From: Pseudomonas saponiphila
GTDB taxonomy: Bacteria; Pseudomonadota; Gammaproteobacteria; Pseudomonadales; Pseudomonadaceae
Reading direction: 5' to 3'
Assembly (NCBI RefSeq): GCF_900105185.1
Contig: NZ_FNTJ01000002.1
Coordinates: 1,612,001 to 1,676,000 of the forward strand
Length of the DNA stretch: 64,000 nucleotides
This document shows, piece after piece, positions 17,512 through 27,500 of the stretch; within the stretch, counting starts at the first letter, position 1; each line of letters begins with the position of its first letter. The notes beneath the pieces were generated by a model that had not been told where the DNA came from, did not search any database, and was given only the letters and a program-made list of their open reading frames with translations. Both the position numbers and the translations under genes were made by a program.

Positions 17512-18429
17512 ATGATGCGCATCCTGGCCGCGCTGGCCCTGTTGCTCTGCCTCAATGGCTGCAGCTCGCTGCTGTTCTATCCCGAACCCGGGCTGCCCTT
17601 TACTCCCGAGCGGGCCAAGCTTCAATACCGGGACGTGACCCTGACCAGCGCCGACGGCCTCAAGCTGCACGGCTGGTGGCTGCCGGCCAAGCCGGGGGTG
17701 GCGGTCAAGGGCACGGTGCTGCACCTGCATGGCAACGGCGGCAATCTGGCCTGGCATCTGGGAGGCAGTTGGTGGCTGCCGGAACAGGGTTATCAGGTAT
17801 TGCTCCTGGACTACCGCGGTTATGGCGTGTCCGAAGGCGCGCCGAGCCTGCCGGCGATCTACCAGGATGTCGACGCCGCCTTCAAATGGCTGGATCAGGC
17901 CCCCGAGACGCAGGGCAAGCCGTTGATCGTGCTGGGGCAAAGCCTGGGCGGCGCGCTGGCGATTCATTACCTAGTGGCGCACCCCGAGCGTCAGGCGCAG
18001 CTCAAGGCCCTGGTGCTCGATGGCGTGCCCGCCAGTTATCGCGATGTCGGGCGCTATGCCCTGAGCACCTCCTGGCTGACCTGGCCGCTGCAGCTGCCGC
18101 TGTCGTGGCTGGTACCGGACGCCGACAGCGCGATCAACTCGTTGCCGCGCCTGACCGGGGTGCCGAAACTCATCTACCACAGCATCGACGATCCGATCGT
18201 GCCCCTTTCCAACGGCATCCGCGTGTATCAAGCTGCGCCCCCGCCCAGGGTCCTGCAACTGACCCGCGGCGGCCATGTGCAAACCTTTGCCGATCCGACC
18301 TGGCGCCGCGTGATGCTGCGCTACCTCGATGATCCGCAGCATTTCGACGGGTTGCGTCGGCTGGGGGAAATCCCCAATTACCCGACGACCCCGAATTCAG
18401 CAGTTGAACCTCCAGAGAGTCCGCAATGA
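17512..18429 (+). CDS. Lipid-anchored alpha/beta hydrolase
   Basis: Alpha/beta-hydrolase of 305 residues. Signal peptide MMRILAALALLLCLNGC with lipobox LNGC places it on an envelope membrane. Conserved pieces: oxyanion loop HLHGNGGNLAWH, nucleophile elbow GQSLGGALA, a likely acid in the SIDDPIVP segment and a C-terminal histidine in RGGHVQTF. Similar to the BEM46/YfhR class of serine hydrolases. GGAG lies six bases before the ATG at 17512. Its stop overlaps the next small gene by four bases (ATGA). Substrate unknown. Confidence 0.82.
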   Translation: MMRILAALALLLCLNGCSSLLFYPEPGLPFTPERAKLQYRDVTLTSADGLKLHGWWLPAKPGVAVKGTVLHLHGNGGNLAWHLGGSWWLPEQGYQVLLLDYRGYGVSEGAPSLPAIYQDVDAAFKWLDQAPETQGKPLIVLGQSLGGALAIHYLVAHPERQAQLKALVLDGVPASYRDVGRYALSTSWLTWPLQLPLSWLVPDADSAINSLPRLTGVPKLIYHSIDDPIVPLSNGIRVYQAAPPPRVLQLTRGGHVQTFADPTWRRVMLRYLDDPQHFDGLRRLGEIPNYPTTPNSAVEPPESPQ

Positions 18430-18752
18430 GTGAAGAACGCAACGCCATTCCAATGATCATCACTGGTATCTGCAGCATCATCGTTACCGTGGGCAGCCTG
18501 TGGTACTACGGCTACCTGCACTTCGCCAAACCGGAAGATGCGCTGCTGCTCAGCGACTTCACCATGCTCAAGACCGTGCCGGGCGAGGACTACAGGATCT
18601 CCCTGCAACCGGCCGATGAAGTGGCCCAGTGCATCGACGGCGTGCTGGTGCTGTTCGACACCCAGCAGAAGGGCCTGACCGGGGTCCTGGTAAACAAGAA
18701 GAAGCAGGCCGTGCGCTGCATGGGCCAGGAAACTCCGCAGCTGGAGCAGTGA
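18426..18752 (+). CDS. Small single-pass membrane protein, unknown
   Basis: Protein of 108 residues with one strongly hydrophobic segment at about 8-32 (MIITGICSIIVTVGSLWYYG) and a small soluble domain ending in a basic tail. Start overlaps the hydrolase stop (ATGA), suggesting translational coupling and a joint role. I do not recognise the family beyond its conservation in Pseudomonas. Confidence 0.72.
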   Translation: MSEERNAIPMIITGICSIIVTVGSLWYYGYLHFAKPEDALLLSDFTMLKTVPGEDYRISLQPADEVAQCIDGVLVLFDTQQKGLTGVLVNKKKQAVRCMGQETPQLEQ

Positions 18753-18782
18753 TCGGTTCGCCGGCAAGCCGGCTCCTACTGG
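18753..18782. repeat. REP palindrome
   Basis: Single REP unit TTCGCCGGCAAGCCGGCTCCTA directly after a stop codon. Confidence 0.8.
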
Positions 18783-18792
18783 GATAACCGCA

Positions 18793-18832
18793 TAAAAAAA
18801 CGCCGCCGACCTGAAGAGGTCGGCGGCGTTGT
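18793..18832. terminator. Bidirectional terminator between convergent genes
   Basis: Fourteen-base stem AACGCCGCCGACCT / AGGTCGGCGGCGTT with GAAG loop. Read leftward it is followed by a run of seven T, an excellent terminator for the leftward OmpA-lipoprotein gene; rightward the tail is weaker. Confidence 0.9.
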
Positions 18833-18864
18833 GTTTCACCTGCCTATATAAGGCAGGGGCTGCA

Positions 18865-19653
18865 TCAGTTGCGGCTGATGGCCGAACGTGGCGCCACCGG
18901 CTGGTTGTCGTTGGAAATGGTCACTTCCACGCGACGGTTCATGGCTCGCCCGGAAACGCTGCCGTTATCGGCCACCGGATACTCCTTGCCATAACCCTGG
19001 CTGACGATGCGCGACGGGTCGATACCCATGCGGATCAGGGCCATCTGCACCGAGCCGGCGCGGCGCTCGGACAGGGACTGGTTGTAGGAATCGCTGCCGG
19101 TGCTGTCGGTGTAGCCTTCGACGATCACCTTGCGATCCGGGTTCTGCTGGAGGAATTGCGCCAGCTTGTTGATGTTCGCCAGGCCGCTGGATTTCAGGTC
19201 GGACTTGTTGGTGGCAAACAGCACGTCGCCGAAGGTCACCAGGGTGCCGCGGTCGGTCTGCTTGGCGTTGAGGCTGTCCTGCAACTGTTTGATCTGTGCG
19301 TCGCGGGCTTCGAGGATGGCGCGGGCACGCTGGTCGCCGGCGTCCTTGAGCTTGGTTTCGGCGGTGCGCAGGGCAATGGTCTGCTTGGCCACTTCAACCC
19401 GCTGGTTGGTCAGGTAGGCCAGTTGGTCGACCTTCTTCTCGTCTTCCTTGTTCAGGTAGGCCTTGTCGGCCTTGTCCATCCAGTCGGCGGCGTCCTTGGT
19501 TTCCAGGGCCGCGACCTTGCTCGCCTGCGGGTTGGCTTGCAGGCCGGAGAAATTGGTCCGGGCGCTTTCCAGGTTGGCGTTGGGCGGGGTGGAGCAGGCC
19601 GCCAGGGCTACGCTCATGGCCAGCAGGGCAGGGATCATCAGTTGTTTGCGCAT
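18865..19653 (-). CDS. OmpA-family outer-membrane lipoprotein, LptF-like
   Basis: Lipoprotein of 262 residues. Start at MRKQLMIPALL, with AAAGGACG seven bases upstream; signal peptide ends at lipobox ALAAC. A DUF4398-like coiled region (about 25-125) is followed by a C-terminal OmpA peptidoglycan-binding domain (about 140-255; DRKVIVEGYTDSTGSDSYNQ, then LSERRAGSV). It should tether the outer membrane to peptidoglycan. P. aeruginosa PA3692 (lipotoxin F) is the apparent counterpart; that name differs from the LPS-transport LptF, so I leave the symbol empty. Follows the DUF4398 lipoprotein gene on the same strand. Confidence 0.88.
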   Translation of the reverse strand: MRKQLMIPALLAMSVALAACSTPPNANLESARTNFSGLQANPQASKVAALETKDAADWMDKADKAYLNKEDEKKVDQLAYLTNQRVEVAKQTIALRTAETKLKDAGDQRARAILEARDAQIKQLQDSLNAKQTDRGTLVTFGDVLFATNKSDLKSSGLANINKLAQFLQQNPDRKVIVEGYTDSTGSDSYNQSLSERRAGSVQMALIRMGIDPSRIVSQGYGKEYPVADNGSVSGRAMNRRVEVTISNDNQPVAPRSAISRN

Positions 19654-19702
19654 AATGTTCGTCCTTTCATTCAAATACGAGTACGTGGGAATCGGCGGCG
19701 GC

Positions 19703-20116
19703 TTACTGCACGCTGCGCATACCTTCCTGACGCAGTTCCTGAACGCCTTTCTGCGAGTCTTTCAGCGCTTGCTCGGCCTTGGCGGCCTGGGCCTTGCGCT
19801 CTGCTACGCGGGCATCCCACTCGGCTTGTTCGGCCAGGCGACGGGCTTCGTCGTACTTCTTGTCGTGCATGGCAATCTCGGCTTGCTTGAGCTTGTCCTG
19901 GGCCGACTTCATTTCCACGGCGGCGAACTCGGTGCCGCCTGCGCTCACTGCGCTATTGACCGCAGATTGCGTGACCGCGTACTGCTCGGAAGGCGGGTTA
20001 CCGGCACAACCGGCCAGTACCATGCTGCTACCGAGGGCCAGCGCGGCCAGCTTCAGCCCGCGCAGAGAGGTGAACGAGGATTGGGCAGTGCTGATCTTCA
20101 TGGTCTTCAACTCCAT
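19703..20116 (-). CDS. DUF4398 lipoprotein
   Basis: Lipoprotein of 137 residues. Start MELKTMKISTA is preceded by AGGAG at seven bases. Signal peptide ends in MVLAGC (lipobox LAGC). The mature part is mostly charged, alanine-rich coiled helix (EMKSAQDKLKQAEIAMHDKK). DUF4398 proteins commonly accompany OmpA-like lipoproteins, as here, where the two genes are 49 bases apart. Likely an envelope structural partner; function unproven. Confidence 0.8.
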   Translation of the reverse strand: MELKTMKISTAQSSFTSLRGLKLAALALGSSMVLAGCAGNPPSEQYAVTQSAVNSAVSAGGTEFAAVEMKSAQDKLKQAEIAMHDKKYDEARRLAEQAEWDARVAERKAQAAKAEQALKDSQKGVQELRQEGMRSVQ

Positions 20117-20340
20117 TGGGTAACTCCTGAAAAACATCAATATCCATCCCGGTCCTGGCGCCGTGACGCTGAGTGACAAGCGCTCATGGCGAAATTTGAA
20201 ACGGCCGTTCCAGTGATGGCTACTGGGTGTGACCCGAGGCTTTTTTGAATAGTTCAGAGAAAGATGGCGATTGGCCGGAAAAAATCTGACGGCTCGGACA
20301 GGGCTCTAAACCGGGAACTTTTGCCGTGCAGCGGGGTATG

Positions 20341-20362
20341 CCCGGCCCTTTTCAGGGCCGGG
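20341..20362. terminator. GC-rich hairpin between gene ends
   Basis: Perfect nine-base stem CCCGGCCCT / AGGGCCGGG with a four-base loop, about 40 bases after the stop of the leftward gene ending at 20401. No clear T run, so termination is inferred. The rest of 20117-20400 holds nothing I can name. Confidence 0.5.
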
Positions 20363-20400
20363 GACGATGAGCTTCAACGGGTGTTGGAGAGGGGGGCGAC

Positions 20401-20745
20401 TCAGTGCTTCGGCTTGTCGGACTGGCTGGCCAAGAGTTGCAGATGCTGGCGTGACAGGGCCAGAAAGCGCGGGGTCGGACCGATATCCTCGTAGAGCGGA
20501 TCGCCTTCCTCGTCGGTGGCCACCACCTGCCGGCCCTGGATGTAGGGGAAGCTGGCTTCCAGCTCTTCCAGGGCGGCGCCGATCAGTTCGCCGAGCAACT
20601 CCTCGGTCTGGCGTTTGGGGTACATATCGGAAAGGGCGGCCAGGCGAGCGGCGGCTTCTACGTCCAGGTGAATCCGGTAGGCGGTCTTGCTCAGGCGCCC
20701 CTTGGCGTTTTCTTCCCAATGTTGTGCGAGCTCACGGATTTTCAT
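20401..20745 (-). CDS. Conserved small protein, annotated in Pseudomonas as pilin-assembly-like
   Basis: Protein of 114 residues, MKIRELAQHWEENAKGRLSK, acidic C-terminal half and no signal peptide or membrane segment. The N-terminal TAYRIHLDVEAAARLAALSD looks like a ribbon-helix-helix type strand-helix pattern, suggesting DNA binding, but this is only a pattern impression. Relatives in Pseudomonas carry the name 'pilin assembly protein', for which I see no support. Single gene, divergent from ppc. Confidence 0.6.
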   Translation of the reverse strand: MKIRELAQHWEENAKGRLSKTAYRIHLDVEAAARLAALSDMYPKRQTEELLGELIGAALEELEASFPYIQGRQVVATDEEGDPLYEDIGPTPRFLALSRQHLQLLASQSDKPKH

Positions 20746-20950
20746 GCTGACCTCGATGAACGCCTGCTCGTGGCAGGTTGGGTTGAGTAACCGGCCGGGG
20801 CCGGTGCGTGGCCCTTGTGCGGCCTACCCTTGAGACTAGCCCCATCGGCCGGGGTTGGCCCGGGGTGAACTTGCGCCCTTGCTAAGGCACGCGTGCAAGC
20901 GGCACTCTTGAGCCTTCCGTGCCGCCTTGAGTCTGCTGGAGAACACCTCG

Positions 20951-23581
20951 ATGACCGATATTGATGCGCGCTTGCGCGAAGACGTTCACCTCTTGGGCGA
21001 ACTGTTGGGCAATACCATCCGTGATCAGTACGGGGAGGCTTTCCTCGACAAGATCGAGCAGATCCGCAAGGGCGCCAAGGCCGATCGCCGGGGCTCGCCC
21101 GGGGCCGAATTGAGTGCCAGTCTCGATTCCCTGAGCGAAGACGAATTGCTGCCGGTGGCCCGGGCCTTCAACCAGTTCCTCAACCTGGCGAACATCGCCG
21201 AGCAGTATCAGTTGATTCACCGCCGCGACGAGTCGCAACCGGCGCCCTTCGAAGCCCGGGTATTGCCGGAGCTGCTGGCGCGCCTGCGGGCCGAGGGGCA
21301 CTCCGCCGATGCCCTGGCCCGGCAGTTGGCGCGTCTGGAGATCGAGCTGGTGCTCACCGCGCACCCCACCGAAGTGGCACGCCGCACCCTGATCCAGAAA
21401 TACGATGCGATTGCCGCGCAGCTGGCGGCCCAGGACCATCGCGATCTCACCAGCGCCGAGCGCGGGCAGATTCAGGAACGCCTGCAACGGCTGATTGCCG
21501 AGGCCTGGCACACCGAGGAAATCCGCCGCACCCGGCCGACGCCGGTGGATGAGGCCAAGTGGGGGTTTGCGGTGATCGAGCATTCGCTGTGGCAGGCGAT
21601 CCCCAATTACCTGCGCAAGGCCGACAAGGCGCTGTTCGAAGCCACCGGTCTGCGTTTGCCCCTGGAGGCGGCGCCGATCCGCTTCGCGTCGTGGATGGGC
21701 GGTGACCGTGACGGCAATCCCAATGTCACCGCCAGCGTGACCCGCGAAGTCCTGCTGCTGGCGCGCTGGATGGCCGCCGATCTGTATTTGCGTGACGTCG
21801 ATCATCTGGCCGCCGAGTTGTCCATGCAGCAGGCCAGTCCGGCCCTGCTGGCCAAGGCCGGCGACAGTGCCGAACCCTACCGCGCGCTGCTCAAGCAACT
21901 GCGCGAGCGCCTGCGGGCTACCCGCAACTGGGCCCAGGCGGCGCTTGGCGCGGCGGTGCCGGCCGGGCCCGAGGTGCTGCAGAACAATCGCGAGCTGCTG
22001 GAGCCCTTGCAGCTGTGCTACCAGTCGCTGCATGAATGCGGGATGGGCGTGATTGCCGATGGCCCGCTCCTCGATTGCCTGCGCCGGGCGGTGACGTTTG
22101 GCCTGTTCCTGGTGCGTCTGGATGTGCGCCAGGACTCCAGCCGGCATACCTCGGCCATGACCGAGATCACCGATTACCTGGGCCTGGGGCGCTATGCCGA
22201 CTGGAGCGAAGAGGACCGCATCGCCTTCCTCAATCGCGAACTGGCCAGCCGGCGGCCGTTGCTGCCGGGCTACTTCAAGCCTTCGGCGGACACTGCCGAA
22301 GTGCTTGCCACTTGTCGCGAGATCGCCCAGGCGCCGGCGGCGTCCCTGGGTTCCTACGTGATTTCCATGGCGGGGGCGGCCTCCGATGTACTGGCGGTGC
22401 AGCTGCTGCTCAAGGAGTCTGGGGTGCTGCGGCCGATGCGCGTGGTGCCGCTGTTCGAAACCCTGGCGGACCTGGATAACGCCGGCCCGGTGATGGAGAA
22501 GTTGCTGCACTTGCCGGGCTATCGCTCGCGGCTGCAGGGGCCTCAGGAGGTGATGATCGGCTACTCGGATTCGGCCAAGGATGCCGGGACCACGGCTGCG
22601 GCCTGGGCTCAGTACCGAGCTCAGGAACGGCTGGTGGACATCTGTCGCGAACAGCAGGTGGAGCTGCTGTTGTTCCACGGCCGCGGTGGCACCGTGGGGC
22701 GTGGCGGCGGCCCGGCGCACGCGGCCATTCTGTCGCAGCCACCGGGTTCGGTAGCCGGGCGCTTCCGCACCACCGAGCAAGGGGAAATGATCCGTTTCAA
22801 ATTTGGCCTGCCGGACATTGCCGAGCAGAACCTCAACCTCTACCTGGCCGCGGTACTGGAGGCGACCTTGTTGCCGCCACCACCACCGGAACCGGCCTGG
22901 CGTCACCTGATGGACGAACTGGCCAGCGATGGGGTCCAGGCCTATCGCGCGGTGGTGCGGGACAATCCGCAATTTGTCGAGTACTTCCGCCAGTCCACCC
23001 CGGAGCAGGAGTTGGGCCGTCTGCCCCTGGGCAGTCGCCCGGCCAAGCGTCGAGCTGGCGGCATTGAAAGCCTGCGGGCCATCCCGTGGATCTTCGGCTG
23101 GACCCAGACCCGCCTGATGCTGCCGGCGTGGCTCGGCTGGGAGGCGGCGTTGAGCAAGGCCCTGGCCCGGGGCGAGGGGGAGTTGCTGGGGCAGATGCGT
23201 GAACAGTGGCCGTTCTTCCGCACCCGCATCGATATGCTGGAAATGGTCCTGGCCAAGGCCGATGCGGACATTGCCCGCTCTTATGACGAGCGCCTGGTGG
23301 AGGCCGAATTGCTGCCATTGGGAGCGCATTTACGCGACCTATTGTCGCAGGCCTGCGCGGTGGTCCTGGGGTTGACCGGACAGTCGCAATTGCTGGCCCA
23401 CAGCCCCGCCACCCTGGAGTTCATCCGCCTGCGCAATACCTACCTGGATCCGCTGCACCTGCTGCAGGCGGAGCTGCTGGCGCGCTCGCGCAAGCAGGAG
23501 GCGCCGCAAGGAAGCCCCGTGGAACAGGCGTTGCTGGTCTCCGTAGCGGGTATCGCCGCCGGTTTGCGCAACACCGGCTGA
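20951..23581 (+). CDS. ppc: Phosphoenolpyruvate carboxylase
   Basis: Fixes bicarbonate onto PEP to make oxaloacetate, refilling the TCA cycle; cytosolic tetramer. 876 residues, the normal bacterial size. Start [11 protein letters not shown] with GGAGAA about eight bases upstream. Catalytic histidine in [13 protein letters not shown], glycine-rich loop [16 protein letters not shown] with the second catalytic histidine at its start, and [10 protein letters not shown]. The C-terminus ends GLRNTG, as is usual for the enzyme. Monocistronic; a hairpin follows. Confidence 0.96.
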   Translation: MTDIDARLREDVHLLGELLGNTIRDQYGEAFLDKIEQIRKGAKADRRGSPGAELSASLDSLSEDELLPVARAFNQFLNLANIAEQYQLIHRRDESQPAPFEARVLPELLARLRAEGHSADALARQLARLEIELVLTAHPTEVARRTLIQKYDAIAAQLAAQDHRDLTSAERGQIQERLQRLIAEAWHTEEIRRTRPTPVDEAKWGFAVIEHSLWQAIPNYLRKADKALFEATGLRLPLEAAPIRFASWMGGDRDGNPNVTASVTREVLLLARWMAADLYLRDVDHLAAELSMQQASPALLAKAGDSAEPYRALLKQLRERLRATRNWAQAALGAAVPAGPEVLQNNRELLEPLQLCYQSLHECGMGVIADGPLLDCLRRAVTFGLFLVRLDVRQDSSRHTSAMTEITDYLGLGRYADWSEEDRIAFLNRELASRRPLLPGYFKPSADTAEVLATCREIAQAPAASLGSYVISMAGAASDVLAVQLLLKESGVLRPMRVVPLFETLADLDNAGPVMEKLLHLPGYRSRLQGPQEVMIGYSDSAKDAGTTAAAWAQYRAQERLVDICREQQVELLLFHGRGGTVGRGGGPAHAAILSQPPGSVAGRFRTTEQGEMIRFKFGLPDIAEQNLNLYLAAVLEATLLPPPPPEPAWRHLMDELASDGVQAYRAVVRDNPQFVEYFRQSTPEQELGRLPLGSRPAKRRAGGIESLRAIPWIFGWTQTRLMLPAWLGWEAALSKALARGEGELLGQMREQWPFFRTRIDMLEMVLAKADADIARSYDERLVEAELLPLGAHLRDLLSQACAVVLGLTGQSQLLAHSPATLEFIRLRNTYLDPLHLLQAELLARSRKQEAPQGSPVEQALLVSVAGIAAGLRNTG

Positions 23582-23582
23582 G

Positions 23583-23613
23583 GCGCCAGAGGGCTGTTTG
23601 CCTGCTCTGGCGC
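23583..23613 (+). terminator. Hairpin after ppc
   Basis: GCGCCAGAG / CTCTGGCGC nine-base stem with a 12-base loop immediately after the ppc stop. There is no T tail, so this is a probable 3'-end structure rather than a classic terminator. The remaining bases to adk at 23871 contain only an A/T-rich leader ending in GAGGAG. Confidence 0.5.
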
Positions 23614-23771
23614 AGCCCTGATCAGGACAAACCCAAGGTGTCGCTCAGATTCATCTGGCGACACTTTGTTATGGGGTTGCGACTTGTTCTACCCGGCCAA
23701 AGTGGCACAAAAAGGCCGGGTTCCTCCGACTTTCGACTGCTTGTGCGGGCTGTGTCGGCTGTGTATCTTGA

Positions 23772-24518
<747 letters not shown>

Positions 24519-24540
24519 ATTACCTGATCGTTTGATCGTT

Positions 24541-24564
24541 CAACGGCCCGCTTGCGGGCCGTTG
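24541..24564 (+). terminator. Hairpin terminator after adk
   Basis: CAACGGCCCG / CGGGCCGTTG with CTTG loop, then CTGTTT. A TATAAT at 24570-24575 directly after could be the -10 box for tsaB, but I see no well-spaced -35. Confidence 0.75.
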
Positions 24565-24608
24565 CTGTTTATAATGCGTCACTTTTTTCAATGCCGATGG
24601 AACCCCGA

Positions 24609-25283
24609 ATGAGCACCTTGCTGGCCCTGGACACCGCGACTGAAGCTTGCTCCGTTGCTTTGCTGCATGACGGCAAGGTTACGAGCCATTACGAGGTGAT
24701 CCCGCGCCTGCATGCGCAAAAGCTGTTGCCGATGATCCAGGAACTGCTGGCCAATGCCGGGACCACCTTGCAGGCGGTGGATGCCATCGCCTTTGGCCGC
24801 GGCCCGGGCGCCTTTACCGGCGTGCGCATCGCCATTGGCGTGGTGCAGGGGCTGGCCTTCGCCCTGGAGCGTCCGGTGCTGCCGGTGTCCAACCTGGCGG
24901 TGCTGGCCCAGCGTGCCCTGCGTGAGCACGGTGCGACTCAGGTGGCCGCGGCCATCGATGCGCGCATGGATGAAGTCTATTGGGGCTGCTATCGGGAAAC
25001 GGCCGGCGAGATGCGCCTGGTCGGGGTCGAAGCCGTGCTGGCGCCGGAAGTCGCGAGCTTGCCGGCAGGCGCCGATGGTGACTGGTTTGGCGCGGGCACG
25101 GGTTGGGGGTATGGCCAGCGCATCGCCGTCACTCTCGGCGCTCAGGACGCGGGCATGCTGCCCCATGCCGAAGACCTGCTGACCCTGGCGAAATTTGCCT
25201 GGGAGCGGGGCGAGGCAATCGTCGCCGACGAGGCACAACCGGTCTATCTGCGGGATAAGGTGGCCACGCCCAAAGCCCGTTGA
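24609..25283 (+). CDS. tsaB: tRNA t6A biosynthesis protein TsaB
   Basis: Partner of TsaD and TsaE in making N6-threonylcarbamoyladenosine at A37 of ANN-decoding tRNAs. 224 residues; N-terminal ASKHA-fold domain MSTLLALDTATEACSVALLH and the signature GRGPGAFTGVRIAIG. As in all TsaB proteins it has the fold of TsaD without its metal site. Start at 24609 gives the standard N-terminus. Alone after the adk terminator. Confidence 0.93.
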   Translation: MSTLLALDTATEACSVALLHDGKVTSHYEVIPRLHAQKLLPMIQELLANAGTTLQAVDAIAFGRGPGAFTGVRIAIGVVQGLAFALERPVLPVSNLAVLAQRALREHGATQVAAAIDARMDEVYWGCYRETAGEMRLVGVEAVLAPEVASLPAGADGDWFGAGTGWGYGQRIAVTLGAQDAGMLPHAEDLLTLAKFAWERGEAIVADEAQPVYLRDKVATPKAR

Positions 25284-25469
25284 GGAGGGGCCAAGTGTTT
25301 GCGGTTGTTCAGATTTTTTCTGCCGACAGCCGCCAATCGTCTGTTTTTCAGCATCCTCCCTGTCCGGTTTTAAACCTTTTGGCTTTTCTGTGTTCTAGTT
25401 ATCACTCGGGCATTTGCTAAGTCGCAGCAGTGCCGCTAAATTGCCATCATTGACCCCGGGCTTTTCAGT

Positions 25470-25766
25470 ATGCGCATAGACGGCATCTCCTCGCAGTCCT
25501 ACCCCATCAAGCGCAAGCCTCGCAAAGGCCCGGTGCTGGTAGACGAGTCCCTGGATGATGCCGATGCGATCGAAGTCCAGTCCGAACCCCAAAGCCGTTC
25601 CCAGGCTTCTGCCTCCCGCCCCGGCAATCTCCCTGCCCGTCCACAGGACATGATCTTCCAGCGCGCGATGAAAAAGAGCGTGGCCAATGCTCTGGCCAGC
25701 TACTTGACCACCGCCGGCTTTGTCGATTGGGATCTGGAAGTGGTGGGGCTCGACCTGCACATCTGA
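25470..25766 (+). CDS. Small conserved protein, unknown
   Basis: Protein of 98 residues. The first half is low-complexity, basic then acidic (IKRKPRKGPVLVDE) and probably disordered; the second half (MIFQRAMKKSVANALASYLT, then VDWDLEVVGLDLHI) looks folded. No signal peptide. Stop overlaps the DUF72 start in TGATG, so the two are likely co-translated. Function unknown. Confidence 0.65.
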   Translation: MRIDGISSQSYPIKRKPRKGPVLVDESLDDADAIEVQSEPQSRSQASASRPGNLPARPQDMIFQRAMKKSVANALASYLTTAGFVDWDLEVVGLDLHI

Positions 25767-26623
25767 TGCTGCCTTATTTTCTCGGTTGTCCTTCCTGGAG
25801 CGAAAACGCCTGGCGTGAGTACCTGTATCCGCAAGATGCCCGAGCGAACGATTTCCTCGGCCTGTATTCCCAGGTCTTCAACGCCGTCGAAGGCAACACC
25901 ACCTTCTATGCCCGGCCCGCACCAGCGACGGTGCAGCGCTGGGCCGAGATCATGCCCGAGCACTTTCGCTTCACCGCCAAGTTTCCCGGCGACATCAGTC
26001 ACGGCGGTGACCTGCGCCAGCAGTTGAGCGCTGCCGAGACTTTTGTTCAGTTGCTCAGCCCGTTGGGTGAACGGGTATCGCCCCTGTGGTTGCAACTGCC
26101 AGCCAGCTTCGCGCCCCAGCGACTGGCGGAGTTGGCGGGTTTTATCGATGGCCTGGAGCGGCCGCTGGCGGTGGAGGTCCGGCACCCGGAATTCTTTGCC
26201 AAGGGCGATGCCGAGCGCATGCTCAATCGATTGTTGCGCGAGCGGGGTGTCGAGCGCATCTGCCTGGATCCGCGGGCCCTGTTCAGTTGCACCTCCAGCG
26301 CTCCGGCAGTGCTCCATGCGCAGTCGAAAAAGCCCCGGGTGCCGCCGCGGCCGGCGGCCTTCACTCAGTTTCCCCAGGTGCGTTTCATCGGCCATCCGGA
26401 GCTTGAGGCCAACGATCCGTTCCTAGTGCCCTGGATCGACAAGGTCGCCACCTGGATCGAGGAGGGGCGCACGCCCTATGTGTTCCTGCACACCTCGGAC
26501 AACCGCCTGGCAGCGGAACTGGCCCGGCGTTTTCACGCTCGGCTGATGCAACGTTTGCCTGGCTTGCCCGCGTTGCCTGAGTTATACAGAGAGCCCGCCG
26601 CAGAGCAGCTTGGCCTGCTCTGA
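25766..26623 (+). CDS. DUF72 (YecE-type) TIM-barrel-like protein
   Basis: Protein of 285 residues beginning MLPYFLGCPSWSENAWREYL, with the family's early glycine/tryptophan motif, YSQVFNAVEGNTTFYARP and FTAKFPGDISH, then a C-terminal RFIGHPE...DKVATWIEEG segment. DUF72 proteins are widespread with no proven enzymatic role; a TIM-barrel fold is known for the family. Starts on the stop codon of the preceding small gene. Confidence 0.85.
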   Translation: MLPYFLGCPSWSENAWREYLYPQDARANDFLGLYSQVFNAVEGNTTFYARPAPATVQRWAEIMPEHFRFTAKFPGDISHGGDLRQQLSAAETFVQLLSPLGERVSPLWLQLPASFAPQRLAELAGFIDGLERPLAVEVRHPEFFAKGDAERMLNRLLRERGVERICLDPRALFSCTSSAPAVLHAQSKKPRVPPRPAAFTQFPQVRFIGHPELEANDPFLVPWIDKVATWIEEGRTPYVFLHTSDNRLAAELARRFHARLMQRLPGLPALPELYREPAAEQLGLL

Positions 26624-26656
26624 GGCGGTTTCACTGCCTTCTTCAGGAGCGAGCAA

Positions 26657-27487
26657 ATGGACGCGCAATCCCTTCGAGCCAACGCTTTCAAGGCCCTGCA
26701 CGAGCGTGCCGGTGCCTTTGTCATTCCCAATCCCTGGGATGCCGGTTCCGCGAGGATGCTGGCCGGCCTGGGTTTCGAAGCGCTGGCCACCACCAGCGCG
26801 GGCTACGCCTTCTCTCTGGGGCGCCCGGACGCCGAGGGCGCGGTCAGCCTGGAAGACACCTTGAACAACGTCCGCGGGATCGTCGGGGCTACTAGCCTGC
26901 CGGTGGCGGTGGACCTGGAAAACGGTTTTTCCGACAGCCCCGAAGGCTGCGCCCAGGCGCTGCTGCTGGCAGCGGCCAGTGGCGTGGTGGGCGGTTCGAT
27001 CGAGGATGCCAGCGGGCGTGCCGACGAGCCCATTTATGACTTCAATCTGGCTGTTGAGCGTATCGAGGCCTGTGTCGTCGCAGCTCGCAGCCTGCCATTT
27101 CCCTTCACCCTGACGGCTCGGGCGGAGAATCTGCTCCACGGTCGTGACGATCTGCCTGACACCATCCGCCGTTTGCAGGCCTTTGCCGAAGCCGGGGCCG
27201 ATGTGCTGTATGCACCGGGGTTGCGCAGCGCCGAGGAGATCCTGCAAGTGGTGCGGGCCGTGGCCCCCAGGCCGGTGAACGTGCTGATGGCCGGCGGCCT
27301 CAACCTGAGCGTGACGCAACTGGCGGAGCTGGGGGTCAAGCGCATCAGCGTCGGTTCCGCCATGGCTCGGGCAGCCTATGGGGCGTTCTACCGCGCGGCT
27401 GAAGACATTCGTGATCACGGTCGCTTCGACTTTGCCGAGCGGGCGATGCCGTTCCAGCAGATCAATCAATTGTTCAAGCGCCCATGA
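26657..27487 (+). CDS. Isocitrate lyase/PEP mutase superfamily enzyme
   Basis: TIM-barrel enzyme of 276 residues (AGAFVIPNPWDAGSARMLAG; ATTSAGYAFSLGRPDAEG; VAVDLENGFSDSP; GGSIEDASG). The aspartate/glutamate magnesium ligands of the superfamily appear to be there, but the KKCGH/KRCGH catalytic loop of isocitrate and methylisocitrate lyases is absent, so it is neither of those. Probably a C-C or C-P bond enzyme acting on a small alpha-keto acid; phosphonate chemistry is not supported by neighbours. The next gene starts 14 bases downstream. Confidence 0.82.
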   Translation: MDAQSLRANAFKALHERAGAFVIPNPWDAGSARMLAGLGFEALATTSAGYAFSLGRPDAEGAVSLEDTLNNVRGIVGATSLPVAVDLENGFSDSPEGCAQALLLAAASGVVGGSIEDASGRADEPIYDFNLAVERIEACVVAARSLPFPFTLTARAENLLHGRDDLPDTIRRLQAFAEAGADVLYAPGLRSAEEILQVVRAVAPRPVNVLMAGGLNLSVTQLAELGVKRISVGSAMARAAYGAFYRAAEDIRDHGRFDFAERAMPFQQINQLFKRP

Positions 27488-27500
27488 ATCGGGAGTTTAT

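Noticed and set aside
20882..23329. 815-codon open frame opposite ppc
   Set aside because: Low-complexity His/Gln/Arg-rich translation typical of the reverse strand of a high-GC gene; ppc itself is certain.
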